Below, one piece after another: positions 17,780-25,047 of a stretch of 64,000 bases of DNA (its first letter is position 1; each line of letters starts with the position of its first letter). Source of the stretch: Sulfitobacter sp. D7. GTDB taxonomy: Bacteria; Pseudomonadota; Alphaproteobacteria; Rhodobacterales; Rhodobacteraceae. A program made the position numbers and the translations under genes. The stretch is taken from the NCBI RefSeq assembly GCF_003611275.1, contig NZ_CP020696.1:1-64000 (forward strand), read 5' to 3'. The notes under the pieces are model-generated. The model worked only from the letters and a program-made list of their open reading frames with translations, ran no database searches and was not told the origin of the DNA.

Positions 17780-18166
17780 ATGACCAATCCCCAGATCGAT
17801 TACGCCGCGATGGCGGCTCAGTGGCGCGCGGAGCGCGAAACCACCCTGAAGGCATCCCGAGCGGAGCTGCTTGCGCAACTACGCGCGCTTGGCATCAGCG
17901 AGGTCACCGCCGAATACGAAGGCTATGGCGACTCCGGCAATGTCGAGGATGTGACGGTGCAGCCTGCGGAGGTCCAACTGCCGGAGGCGCTTGCCACTGA
18001 GGTGGGCGATTTCGCCTGGTCGCTTGCCTATCACCATCATCCGGGGTTCGAAAACAACGAGGGCGGCTACGGCACGCTGACCTGGGACATAGCACTAGAC
18101 AGCATCATCCTCGATCACGCGGACCGCTATGTCGAATGTTCGCACAGCTATGACGAGGGGCTGTGA
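17780..18166 (+). CDS. DUF6878 family protein
   Basis: This 128-residue protein starts at the ATG at 17780, after AAGAGGACAGACCC. It has an N-terminal helical segment with AAQWRAERETTLKASRAEL, an acidic EYEGYGDSGNVEDVTV stretch, and the C-terminal mark NNEGGYGTLTWDIAL followed by HADRYVECSHSYDEGL, as in proteins labelled DUF6878. Function is unknown. One base separates its stop from the next start, so the two genes are probably co-translated. Confidence 0.82.
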   Translation: MTNPQIDYAAMAAQWRAERETTLKASRAELLAQLRALGISEVTAEYEGYGDSGNVEDVTVQPAEVQLPEALATEVGDFAWSLAYHHHPGFENNEGGYGTLTWDIALDSIILDHADRYVECSHSYDEGL

Positions 18167-18167
18167 G

Positions 18168-18629
18168 ATGGCCCATCCGCTTCATCATGCCGAAAGCTCT
18201 GCCCGGAAATTCGGCGGGGTGCCATCTGACTATCAGTCTGTGCACGATTGGTTTGACGCCTCGAAAGAGCACCTCGCGCTCTTCACGCACCGAGCCATGC
18301 GCCACCACGCTCAAGGCCTGTTCGAGGCCGAACGTGTCTTCGGCTTGACCCTGACCAATAGCGCAGGTCGGGACATTCCCGTGCGCTGGATCGGCGAGCA
18401 GCATATCCGTGAAGACTGCCAGGGCCGCATTCCGAGCATGGCGGACTGGCTGCGACGGATCCAGCCTGAGCCATGGATGGCCAATGGCCATATCGACCGG
18501 CATTCTGGCGATGAGCCCTGCGGCGACCCAAGGGTTGCCTGGGCCTCCGAGGTCGCCGCCGGAAGAACGGTTCTTGGCCTGAAGGATTGGATGGCGGCGC
18601 GCGCGATGCAAGCCACGCAAAGCGCCTGA
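18168..18629 (+). CDS. DUF6915 family protein
   Basis: This 153-residue protein begins MAHPLHHAESSARKFGGVP and continues with VHDWFDASKEHLALFTHRAMRHHAQG, both typical of the family I know as DUF6915. The histidine-rich region (HRAMRHH) and later GEQHIRED could bind metal, but that is speculation. It overlaps functionally with the DUF6878 gene in front and is followed by a stem-loop at 18664. Found on alphaproteobacterial plasmids, function unknown. Confidence 0.82.
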   Translation: MAHPLHHAESSARKFGGVPSDYQSVHDWFDASKEHLALFTHRAMRHHAQGLFEAERVFGLTLTNSAGRDIPVRWIGEQHIREDCQGRIPSMADWLRRIQPEPWMANGHIDRHSGDEPCGDPRVAWASEVAAGRTVLGLKDWMAARAMQATQSA

Positions 18630-18663
18630 CAGGTCTCGGTCGTTTGCCAAACGAATGCCGCAC

Positions 18664-18691
18664 GGAAGCCCGGTTGGAAGATCGGGCTTCT
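18664..18691 (+). terminator. Stem-loop after the DUF6915 gene
   Basis: GGAAGCCCG (18664-18672) and CGGGCTTCT (18683-18691) form a strong hairpin followed by a loose T-rich stretch. It is a possible terminator. Confidence 0.55.
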
Positions 18692-18729
18692 TGCGTCGTT
18701 TCCCCACCATTCTTCTTGAGGAGGATCGC

Positions 18730-19032
18730 ATGACACTCGAAGCCATCAAGGCGGCCGTCGATGCCGGCCAGACCATGCATTGGGCCAATACCGGCTACGT
18801 TGTGCACAAAGACCGGCTCGGTCAGTACCTCATCACCTATGTGCCGAACGGAAGCTGCATCGGTCTGACCGACCGGAGCGGGCACCGGTTGAACGGAAAA
18901 GAGGCGGAGTTCTTCATCGCGAGATCGGAGGACGGCGCGGAAAATCCGGGCAGCCAATCAAGACCAAACGGGCAGGGGAGGGGCGTAGCACTAGGAGGCG
19001 CGGGGGCATTCCCACTCGGACGGCAGCTCTGA
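18730..19032 (+). CDS. Small hypothetical protein (MTLEAIKAAVDAGQ type)
   Basis: This 100-residue protein starts at 18730 behind GAGGAGGATC. The first 60 residues look like a compact domain: AIKAAVDAGQTMHWANTGYVV, GQYLITY, GLTDRSGHRLNGKEAEFF. Similar short proteins accompany ArdC and DUF736 genes on roseobacter plasmids. The last 35 residues are low-complexity and glycine-rich and may be read-through past a lost stop. Function unknown. Confidence 0.72.
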   Translation: MTLEAIKAAVDAGQTMHWANTGYVVHKDRLGQYLITYVPNGSCIGLTDRSGHRLNGKEAEFFIARSEDGAENPGSQSRPNGQGRGVALGGAGAFPLGRQL

Positions 19033-19157
19033 CCCGTGGGCGGGGCTGAAAGGAAAGCAAGCTTTCTGGTTTGTGATCCCTCAAGGGGTCGAGAAAGCAA
19101 TCCCGGATGCGCTGGCAAGAACGTCAGGCACCGGCCAATCCAAGAAGGAACTATCCC

Positions 19158-19886
19158 ATGTTCGCAGGAACCCTCACCCGCAACGTCGAGACCGCAGCCG
19201 CTCAGTACACCGGCATGATCCACGGGACGCGCTTTGACGTCGCCATCCAGTTGGAGGCACGGGCCAAGATGTCCGAACGCAGCCCGGATTTTGACGTGAC
19301 GGCAGTCAACAAATCAGGCCGCAAGGTGCGCATCGGCACGGCCTGGAACGAGACCGGCAATACCAGCGGCAACCCCTACATCTCGATGCAGATCGATGTC
19401 GGCTTGGGTCCGTTCCGGGTCAACGCGGTGCAGACGAAAGAAGCGCGCGCGACCCAAAGCGGGGAGTTCGAGATCATCCCGCTGGTCTCGAACGGCCTGA
19501 TGAAATCCGGCTCGATCTCAGGCGAGCTCACCGCCATGGACGCCGACAACGCGTTCACCGGCTACATCGCCAACATGATGTTCGATCTGGAGTTCACGCT
19601 GATCGAGAACAGCTACAAATCCGAGGAGACCCACCCGGATTACCGGATCGAGGTCAGCTCGCCCCGGGGTAAACCAATCCGCGTCGGCTCGGCGTGGATG
19701 GCCAAAAGCAGCCGCACGGGCAATGACTACCTGTCGCTGCTGATCAACACGCCTGATGGCGACCTGCGCGTCAACGCCGTGCAGAACGAAGAGCAGCGCG
19801 GCGGGCAGACCTTCTCGATCATCCCGTTCATCGACAGCGGTGAGCAGCCGCAGGACGCAGGCGCGGGGCTCTCGCTGGTCGCCTAA
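19158..19886 (+). CDS. DUF736 family protein with two DUF736-like repeats
   Basis: The ATG at 19158 follows AAGGAACTATCCC. The protein has 242 residues with a duplicated plan: VRIGTAWNETGNTSGNPYISMQID with FRVNAVQ in the first half, and IRVGSAWMAKSSRTGNDYLSLLIN with LRVNAVQ in the second. Single DUF736 proteins are about 100 residues, so this is a tandem fusion. The family is common on conjugative elements and lies next to relaxase genes; its role is unknown. A strong terminator follows. Confidence 0.85.
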   Translation: MFAGTLTRNVETAAAQYTGMIHGTRFDVAIQLEARAKMSERSPDFDVTAVNKSGRKVRIGTAWNETGNTSGNPYISMQIDVGLGPFRVNAVQTKEARATQSGEFEIIPLVSNGLMKSGSISGELTAMDADNAFTGYIANMMFDLEFTLIENSYKSEETHPDYRIEVSSPRGKPIRVGSAWMAKSSRTGNDYLSLLINTPDGDLRVNAVQNEEQRGGQTFSIIPFIDSGEQPQDAGAGLSLVA

Positions 19887-19917
19887 TCGGCGCGCGAGGG
19901 GGAGACGATCTGAACCG

Positions 19918-19950
19918 AAAGGGGAGCCGTGGGACCACGGTTCCCCTTTT
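19918..19950 (+). terminator. Rho-independent terminator after the DUF736 gene
   Basis: AAAGGGGAgCCGTGG pairs with CCACGGtTCCCCTTT around GA, with one G-T pair, and runs into T residues. Confidence 0.88.
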
Positions 19951-20098
19951 GCTGTGCTGGTGTGGTTGAATGAACCCGGCCTACATTGCAGACGTTCGTG
20001 TCGCCTGCAGCTAATGCTACCGAAGAGCCCTACTACGACCTTCGTGACCATGCCTCGACCTCTACCCTGAGGTCTTGGCACTCGCTTTACTGAATAGG

Positions 20099-20127
20099 TT
20101 GACATGCAGTATTTGTACTGCATATTT
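20099..20127 (+). promoter_or_regulatory. Promoter with ArsR-type operator in its spacer
   Basis: TTGACA (20099-20104) and a weak ATATTT box (20122-20127) are 17 bases apart. Between them lies ATGCAGTA-TTTG-TACTGCAT (20104-20123), a perfect palindrome 12 bp before the start of the ArsR gene. Repressor binding there would exclude RNA polymerase. Confidence 0.65.
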
Positions 20128-20134
20128 AGCAGGC

Positions 20135-20428
20135 ATGACAGAGGATCAGATAACACTTGTATTCAAAGCGCTGGCGCATACCGAAAGGCGCCGCATCTTG
20201 GCGTCGCTTTTGCAGAAGCCCGGTCAGACGCTTTTCGATCTGTGTGTCGCCCCGGATCAGCCGGGCGGCGCACGACATCTGTCCCGTCAAACTGTCTCGC
20301 AGCATCTCGACGCCCTCGAACGGGCGGGACTGCTGGAAATTTCGTGGCAGGGGCGAACCAAGATCCACAGGTTTGAGCCGGGTCCGCTGCGCGAGGCCGT
20401 GCAACAGGCCCTTGTCCCATTTCTTTAG
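20135..20428 (+). CDS. ArsR-family winged-helix repressor
   Basis: This 97-residue protein starts at the ATG at 20135. The fold is ArsR-like: LVFKALAHTERRRILASL, then the recognition region ARHLSRQTVSQHLDALERAGLLEI and a wing (GRTKIHRFEP). The usual metal-binding cysteines of ArsR/SmtB proteins are missing from the recognition helix, so the signal is probably not arsenite. It lies 9 bp before a VOC enzyme gene; such pairs occur where an ArsR regulator controls a small SRPBCC or glyoxalase-fold protein. Confidence 0.88.
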   Translation: MTEDQITLVFKALAHTERRRILASLLQKPGQTLFDLCVAPDQPGGARHLSRQTVSQHLDALERAGLLEISWQGRTKIHRFEPGPLREAVQQALVPFL

Positions 20429-20437
20429 GAGCGAACG

Positions 20438-20842
20438 ATGATGAAAATCCATGTCACCAGTGTCTTTGTCGACGATCAGGCCCGCGCGCTTGATTTTTAC
20501 GTCGGAAAGCTGGGCTTCCAGTTGAAGAACGACATTCCGGTGGGCGAGAACCGCTGGCTTACGGTGGTGTCGCCGGAGCAGCCGACTGGCACTGAGCTGC
20601 TTCTGGAACCCAGCGATCATCCGGCTGTGAAACCTTACCGGGCAGCGATTGTTGCGGATGGTATTCCCGCCGCCTCCTTTCAGGTCGACAACCTGGCCGA
20701 CACCTATGATCACCTGACAAAAGGTGGCGTCAGGTTCACGCAGGACCCGGTTGATGCGGGCGATGTCAGAATGGCCGTGCTGGATGATACCTGCGGCAAC
20801 CTGATCCAGCTGGTAGAGATCAAGGATGCGCAAACCCGCTAA
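20438..20842 (+). CDS. VOC (glyoxalase/bleomycin-resistance fold) protein
   Basis: This 134-residue protein begins MKIHVTSVFVDDQARALDFYVGKLGF (AGGAG upstream) with the VOC signature, then TELLLEPSDHP and NLADTYDHLTKGGVRF, ending VLDDTCGNLIQLVEI. Histidine at the N-terminal strand and the glutamate of LVEI are placed as metal ligands of the fold. Substrate unknown. It is the second gene of the ArsR operon and is probably induced when that repressor is released. Confidence 0.88.
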   Translation: MMKIHVTSVFVDDQARALDFYVGKLGFQLKNDIPVGENRWLTVVSPEQPTGTELLLEPSDHPAVKPYRAAIVADGIPAASFQVDNLADTYDHLTKGGVRFTQDPVDAGDVRMAVLDDTCGNLIQLVEIKDAQTR

Positions 20843-20912
20843 CGGGCGCCTGCGGTCGCAGCGGAGCGCCACCACCCGACCCAAGATCGGGTGGTGGCAT
20901 CAATCCAGTGGC

Positions 20913-21251
20913 TCAACCCATCTGCTCTTTGCGCAACAGGATCACCGTCCCGGCCGGGTCCGACGTCCAGTGCCCGGTCACATTGGTCAGCGGCTCCAGC
21001 TCGTCCCGATTGGGGCTGCCGAGACGCGACAGGGCGGCGTCGGGGTCTTCGTCGAACAGTTCGATCCAGACATCCACCTGGCTCTGATGCGGCACGCGGT
21101 CGATCCAAAGGGTCAAGCTGCCGAACTCGAACCCGGTGCTGTTCTCCAGTTCGCGGGCGACCGTCAAGCCGACCTTGTCTCGGTAGAAGGCCACGGTGTC
21201 TTCCCAGCGATGCAGGGGAACCTTGATGGCGATGTTTTTTCCCGGCTCCAT
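20913..21251 (-). CDS. VOC-fold protein
   Basis: This 112-residue protein starts MEPGKNIAIKVPLHRWEDTVAFYRDKVGLTV, a VOC beginning, and continues with FGSLTLWIDRVPHQSQVDVWIELF. It lies 28 bp after an SRPBCC gene and is probably in one operon with it, read from the ArsR-controlled promoter at 21.75 kb. It is shorter than typical 130-residue members but complete in the paired beta-alpha-beta units. Substrate unknown. Confidence 0.83.
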   Translation of the reverse strand: MEPGKNIAIKVPLHRWEDTVAFYRDKVGLTVARELENSTGFEFGSLTLWIDRVPHQSQVDVWIELFDEDPDAALSRLGSPNRDELEPLTNVTGHWTSDPAGTVILLRKEQMG

Positions 21252-21279
21252 TTGATGGTTCTCCTCTTTCTATGTTGAA

Positions 21280-21726
21280 TTATTTGTAGAATCCGTCGCG
21301 CAAATTGATCCCGTGCTCCAGCCAAGCCTTCATGGCGCAGAGCATCCCGGTCCATCCCTGGCAATTGCCGAAGCAGGAGATCAGGCCGGCCTCGGTTTCG
21401 GGCCAGCCGAATTCACTGATCCGCACCAGGGTGCGCCCATCGTCCAGCGGGCGGAACTCCATGGTCACGGTCGTCCATGTGGCGGTCTTTTCGTCCGCCT
21501 CCCACTGCAGCACGATCCTCTGATTTGGGACGACCTCCTGCACCAGGACGGGGAAAGCGCCGGGAAAGTCGTGGAAGTCCCAGGTCACCTCGGCCCCGGT
21601 TTCCAGCCGCCCCCGTGCCCCGCCCGTGGTGAAATATTTCGACAGGCAGTCAGGAGCGACCACGGCCTCGAAGACCTCTTCGACCGGCTTCGATATGCGT
21701 CCTGCCACGGTGAATTTCAGCTCCAT
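21280..21726 (-). CDS. SRPBCC (AHSA1-type) domain protein
   Basis: This 148-residue protein has the AHSA1/START-like features: AGRISKPVEEVFEAVVAPDCLSKYF near the start, EVTWDFHDFPGAFPVLV, NQRIVLQWEADE and a long C-terminal helix (GWTGMLCAMKAWLEHG). These proteins form a hydrophobic pocket for small ligands. Divergent neighbours ArsR (21775) and VOC (20913) form the common ArsR-SRPBCC-VOC arrangement. The ligand is not predictable. Confidence 0.87.
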   Translation of the reverse strand: MELKFTVAGRISKPVEEVFEAVVAPDCLSKYFTTGGARGRLETGAEVTWDFHDFPGAFPVLVQEVVPNQRIVLQWEADEKTATWTTVTMEFRPLDDGRTLVRISEFGWPETEAGLISCFGNCQGWTGMLCAMKAWLEHGINLRDGFYK

Positions 21727-21755
21727 GATGCGAATCCTCTTTGCGTTTCGTCAAT

Positions 21756-21777
21756 CATGTTATAAAATCATAACATG
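21756..21777. promoter_or_regulatory. Palindromic operator between SRPBCC and second ArsR gene
   Basis: CATGTTAT-AAAATC-ATAACATG has perfect 8-bp arms and ends on the ATG of the ArsR gene at 21775. A repressor bound here would control both divergent genes and its own translation start region. Confidence 0.68.
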
Positions 21778-22137
21778 TCAATCGAAGATAAATTTGATGC
21801 CGTGTTCAAGGCGCTTGGCCATCGAGCGCGGCGGCGGATACTCGACCTGATCAAGGATGGGCCGGAGACCACCGGCGCCCTTTGCGGGAGGCTTACGGAT
21901 CTCGACCGCTGCACGGTGATGCAGCATCTGTCGGTGTTGGAAAAAGCCGGGCTGGTGGTTGTTGAGCGGCGCGGCCGAGAACGCTGGAACCATCTCGACG
22001 CCCTCCCGATCCACGACGTTCAGAACCGCTGGATCGGTCCGTACGCGGCGCATGCGGTCGCGGTTCTCGAGAGTCTGGAGGCGTTTGCAGAGACCGAAGC
22101 AGCATCGCCGGACGATGCCGGCACCAGCAGTGATTGA
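21775..22137 (+). CDS. ArsR-family winged-helix repressor
   Basis: This 120-residue protein has DAVFKALGHRARRRILDLIKDGPETTGALC, the recognition segment CTVMQHLSVLEKAGLVVVERRGRERW, and a C-terminal helical tail. Two cysteines are present (ALCGR and RCTVM) but not in the ELCVCDL metal motif. It is divergent from the SRPBCC-VOC pair and probably represses it through the palindrome at 21756. Together with the ArsR-VOC pair at 20.1 kb it forms two look-alike modules placed tail to tail. Confidence 0.88.
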   Translation: MSIEDKFDAVFKALGHRARRRILDLIKDGPETTGALCGRLTDLDRCTVMQHLSVLEKAGLVVVERRGRERWNHLDALPIHDVQNRWIGPYAAHAVAVLESLEAFAETEAASPDDAGTSSD

Positions 22138-22809
22138 GGGAGAAAGGCAAGTCTGCTTTGTCCGCATCTTACCAGTTCGTTCGTCCCGCAGCGAAGTTCC
22201 GCTTTTGACCTCTACAACTGAAACTCAGAATTTCCCTAATCTTCTTTTGTAACGCAGTTCCAACTTGCCTTCCGGCCTCCCCAGCTCGGCTTCGCGTGTC
22301 GCAGGGGAGAACGGCCCTTCGGTCCGTCGCGCATTCGGCCATGCGGCCTCACCGCGGCGTCGCACCCAGGCCCCCGGTTTGCCCGCCTCGCGAGCACGTC
22401 CCTCCCCGGCCGCTCCGCCGGATTGCGCTCTGGTCTGTTTTGGCCCGAGGCCAAAACGATCCCGCCGCTCCATCCGTCTCCCGCGTCCGGTCGGGCCGTT
22501 TGCCTGCTCGGGTCGGGCAAACCTACCGTCAAAACACACACACATGAGTGCGGAAGCATATCCTCCGGATGGCCCCCAAATCAGCCCGCGTCAAGGATCG
22601 CAAAACTTTTCCGCGAGGGCGTAGCCGGTGGCTTGGGGCGGTCCCGTGCGTGAGCGCGCGCATGTGTCGGGTGCTGCGCGCAGAAAACTTTTTCGCCCGG
22701 CAAGCCGGCGGCTGCGCCGTCCCTGACCCGGGCAGATTCGGAAACCAGGCATTCGGCCATGCCCCCACACTCACGTGGTGGCCTTGGAACCGAACACTGG
22801 AGACCAGAC
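22138..22809. other. GC-rich gene-free region with an imperfect direct repeat
   Basis: No open frame here shows family features or a ribosome site. Two AAAACTTTT(T/C)CG motifs, at about 22611 and 22684, each head a similar stretch of some 40 bases (GTAGCCGGTGGCT versus CAAGCCGGCGGCT). The remainder is rich in CCG/CGG runs. It may hold replication or transfer signals in front of the DUF2493 gene, but I see nothing decisive. Confidence 0.4.
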
Positions 22810-23739
22810 ATGGCTTACGACAACGCAAACACCTACGAGACCATTGAACTTTTCGGACTGACCGAGAAGGACGCGCAGCTGCCGATCCCCGAGGATCACG
22901 TCCTGACCGACCGCATCATCCGCGAGAGCTTCGAGGCTTTGCTCGGGCAGCTGCGCGGGACCGGGCTTGAAGCCGAAATCGAACCGCTGGCCCATGGGCT
23001 CGCGACGATCCTCCAGCGCCGCAAGGTGGCGCTTGGCAAGGAGGTCGACCGCACCGCCGACAAGATCGGCGCGCTGGCAAAATCCCACGACGGATCGGAG
23101 ATCGCCGAGACCGCGCTCGAAGAGGCGCAGGCGCGCTTTCTGCAGCTGCGCGAGATTGTCGGCGCCATCGAGGTGATGAGCGAGGCTGCGGCGGAATGCT
23201 ACGAGATCGAGGCGGGCCACGCCTTCATTCCGGCAGCCGGGTCGCGCGCAAGCGTCCGCGCGCAAGAGACCGGGGCGGTCTTCGAGGCACGGCAGCTCCT
23301 GGAGCAGCACGACCGCGAAACCGCCGAGAAGTCGAAAGTCGAGGGGGTGCCCCTGATCGTCTCAGGAGCCACCGACTGGACAGATGTCGATGTGATCTTC
23401 AACACGCTCGACAAGGTTCGCGAACGGATCAAGCAGAACCGCAACCAGGAGATCTTCCTCTGCCACAAGGGTGGCAAGCACGGGGCAGAGATGATTGCGG
23501 CTCGGTGGGCCCGGGCACGCGGGATAGCGCAGGCGCGCTTTGATCCTCGCTGGTCCGCGCATGGGCGGGCGGCACCGTTCAAGTGCAACGACGAAATGCT
23601 CGACGACAAGTTCGCGGCGACGGGGGTTGTCCTCTTCGGCGGCAACGGGGTCGCGCTGAATCTCGGGCAGAAGGCGGAAGCGAAAGGCCTGACGGTCATG
23701 CGGGTTGCGGACCCGACGAAGAAGGCGTCGCAGGATTGA
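22810..23739 (+). CDS. DUF2493 (YspA-like SLOG domain) protein
   Basis: This 309-residue protein has a helical N-terminal half (about 1-175) and a C-terminal SLOG-like Rossmann domain: VPLIVSGATDWTDVDVIFNTLD, EIFLCHKGGKHGAEMIAARWARARG, then FDPRWSAHGRAAPFKCNDEML and VVLFGGNGVALNLGQKAEAKG. This matches DUF2493 proteins, proposed to sense or process nucleotide ligands. It is widespread on roseobacter plasmids near relaxase genes. No enzyme activity can be stated. Confidence 0.87.
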   Translation: MAYDNANTYETIELFGLTEKDAQLPIPEDHVLTDRIIRESFEALLGQLRGTGLEAEIEPLAHGLATILQRRKVALGKEVDRTADKIGALAKSHDGSEIAETALEEAQARFLQLREIVGAIEVMSEAAAECYEIEAGHAFIPAAGSRASVRAQETGAVFEARQLLEQHDRETAEKSKVEGVPLIVSGATDWTDVDVIFNTLDKVRERIKQNRNQEIFLCHKGGKHGAEMIAARWARARGIAQARFDPRWSAHGRAAPFKCNDEMLDDKFAATGVVLFGGNGVALNLGQKAEAKGLTVMRVADPTKKASQD

Positions 23740-24277
23740 AGAGAGGGGGTCGCGCTTGGCGCGGCCCTTTCGTCATGTCTCATGGCGCGTGCGATTGGTC
23801 ATGCGTGATCGGCAGCTCGCGGCGGCCAGCACCGTTATCCCTCTACCCGGTCCGTCAGAGTGCGGCCCATCCGCATCGGTACGGGCTGGGGATGGTACGC
23901 ACCTCACGCACATCGTCAGCAGCGCAAGACGCGAGGGGTCGAGACGTCGCATATGAGGCTGAACACCTGCACGTCCCTCGGGGCGTGTTTCGGAACATCG
24001 CATCCACGCGGGCGGGCTCCGTCAGCACCCCGGCCAGGCTCGGCGGGACGCGGACGCGGATGGTGGCGGCTGCGTGATGGCAAGGGTCATCCGGATCACT
24101 CCTTTTTGCTCATAGATGTGGATCGCACGGGGTCGGCCCAATCGTGCCCTGCGCTTGCGCTTCGGCAAGCACAAATACGGCTTCCACGGCTGGCCGCGGA
24201 CCCTCCGCATTTGCGCTTGCGACCGGGCCTCTTGCCCCCGTGCCGGGTGATCCCCATCGCAACAAGGAGTAACCTAA
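23740..24277. other. Gene-free region before the 24.3 kb small gene
   Basis: Open frames on both strands look like composition artefacts: arginine/proline-rich, no ribosome site. A minus-strand stretch ending SASASRRAWPGC (24022-24210) could be the decayed start of a lost protein, but support is weak. A purine-rich AAGGAG at 24264 belongs to the next gene. Confidence 0.4.
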
Positions 24278-24484
24278 ATGACCAACCACTACGTCGCCAC
24301 CGTCCCCGTCAAGTTCACCGATACCGATGGCCAGGAGCGCACCCGTTTTCAGCGCGTGGGCGCTATGTTCCGCAACACCCGCAACGGGGACGGCTCGGAG
24401 TTTTTCAGCCTCAAGCTCGACTTCCCGGTCGCGGTCTCGGAGTTGGTGATGTTCCCGCCGAGCGCGAAAGATCCCCAGGACTAA
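24278..24484 (+). CDS. Small conserved plasmid protein, 68 residues
   Basis: The ATG at 24278 follows AAGGAG by 9 bases. The sequence MTNHYVATVPVKFTDTDGQ, RFQRVGAMFRNTRNGDGSEFFSLKLDFPV reads as a small beta-rich domain resembling a single DUF736-like unit. I recognise the type from plasmid contexts next to DUF736 genes, but cannot name it. An inverted repeat follows. Function unknown. Confidence 0.72.
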   Translation: MTNHYVATVPVKFTDTDGQERTRFQRVGAMFRNTRNGDGSEFFSLKLDFPVAVSELVMFPPSAKDPQD

Positions 24485-24500
24485 ATCCTCTGACGAGGAT

Positions 24501-24531
24501 GGGCCGCCCCAGGACGATCTTGGGGCGGCCC
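24501..24531. terminator. Perfect 11-bp inverted repeat after the small gene
   Basis: GGGCCGCCCCA (24501-24511) and TGGGGCGGCCC (24521-24531) are exact complements with a 9-base loop. There is no T-run, so it is either a weak terminator or the border of the transfer-origin region. Confidence 0.5.
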
Positions 24532-24639
24532 GATCCCTGTTCCAGGGATGCCGCGTCCGGCGGTCAGATCGCCCGAGGCGACTTCACGAAGCCGTCGGCC
24601 GCTGCGCGTTCAACGGACGCACTCCCCCCGAAATGATCA

Positions 24640-24960
24640 GGCCGCGACAGACCGGCCAGTCAGCCTCAAGGGGGCCATCCACAAAAACCTATCGGCCAGG
24701 GCCTCCCGGTTTTTGCGGCAGAGATTTGGCAAGCCAAATCTGGCCCGCCTTGACCCTGACTGTCCGCCCTGTCGGTGGGGTTTGCGCCCGCCCGCGGTTC
24801 CGTCCGAACACATGCGTGTTCGTCCAGACCCTCGGGCGGTGCTGGGGAAGGGGACCCATTGGACAGGTGGGTCGCCCGGTGGTGAGGGCGGCAGAGCCGC
24901 GTCCCTGCGGGCCGCGGCGTGAAGCGGACACCAAGGCTGCCTGAGACTGAATGCAACGTA
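24640..24960. other. oriT: Candidate oriT region upstream of mobC-relaxase
   Basis: The gap 24532-25047 in front of the relaxosome genes holds two strong inverted repeats: AGATTTGGC-AA-GCCAAATCT (24722-24741) and CGAACAC-ATGC-GTGTTCG (24805-24822). Relaxases of this class nick beside such repeats, and oriT usually lies next to mobC/mobA. The nick site itself is not recognised, so the assignment rests on position and structure. Confidence 0.5.
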
Positions 24961-24962
24961 AG

Positions 24963-24994
24963 TATATAATTGACAGCACGGTATATTATCGTAA
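24963..24994 (+). promoter_or_regulatory. Tandem transfer operator at the mobC promoter
   Basis: TATATAAT (24963-24970) and GGTATATTATCGTAA (24980-24994) form two half-sites 19 bp apart, 54 bp before mobC. The same arrangement, with motif GTATACTATCGTAA, occurs in front of the virB operon at 47259-47291 (minus strand). A common regulator is inferred. Confidence 0.55.
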
Positions 24995-25047
24995 GGTGGG
25001 GGCAGCCTTGGTGGAAGGTGGCAGGAAATAGGGGGTCTTTCTTCCGC

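Noticed and set aside
16426..17787. 453-codon minus-strand frame at the 3' part of the helicase gene
   Set aside because: The + frame continues the helicase exactly after IS removal; the minus frame lacks any family feature.
22236..22624. Overlapping frames of 80-120 codons on both strands in the GC-rich gap
   Set aside because: No ribosome sites, arginine/proline/alanine bias on both strands; typical random frames of GC-rich DNA.
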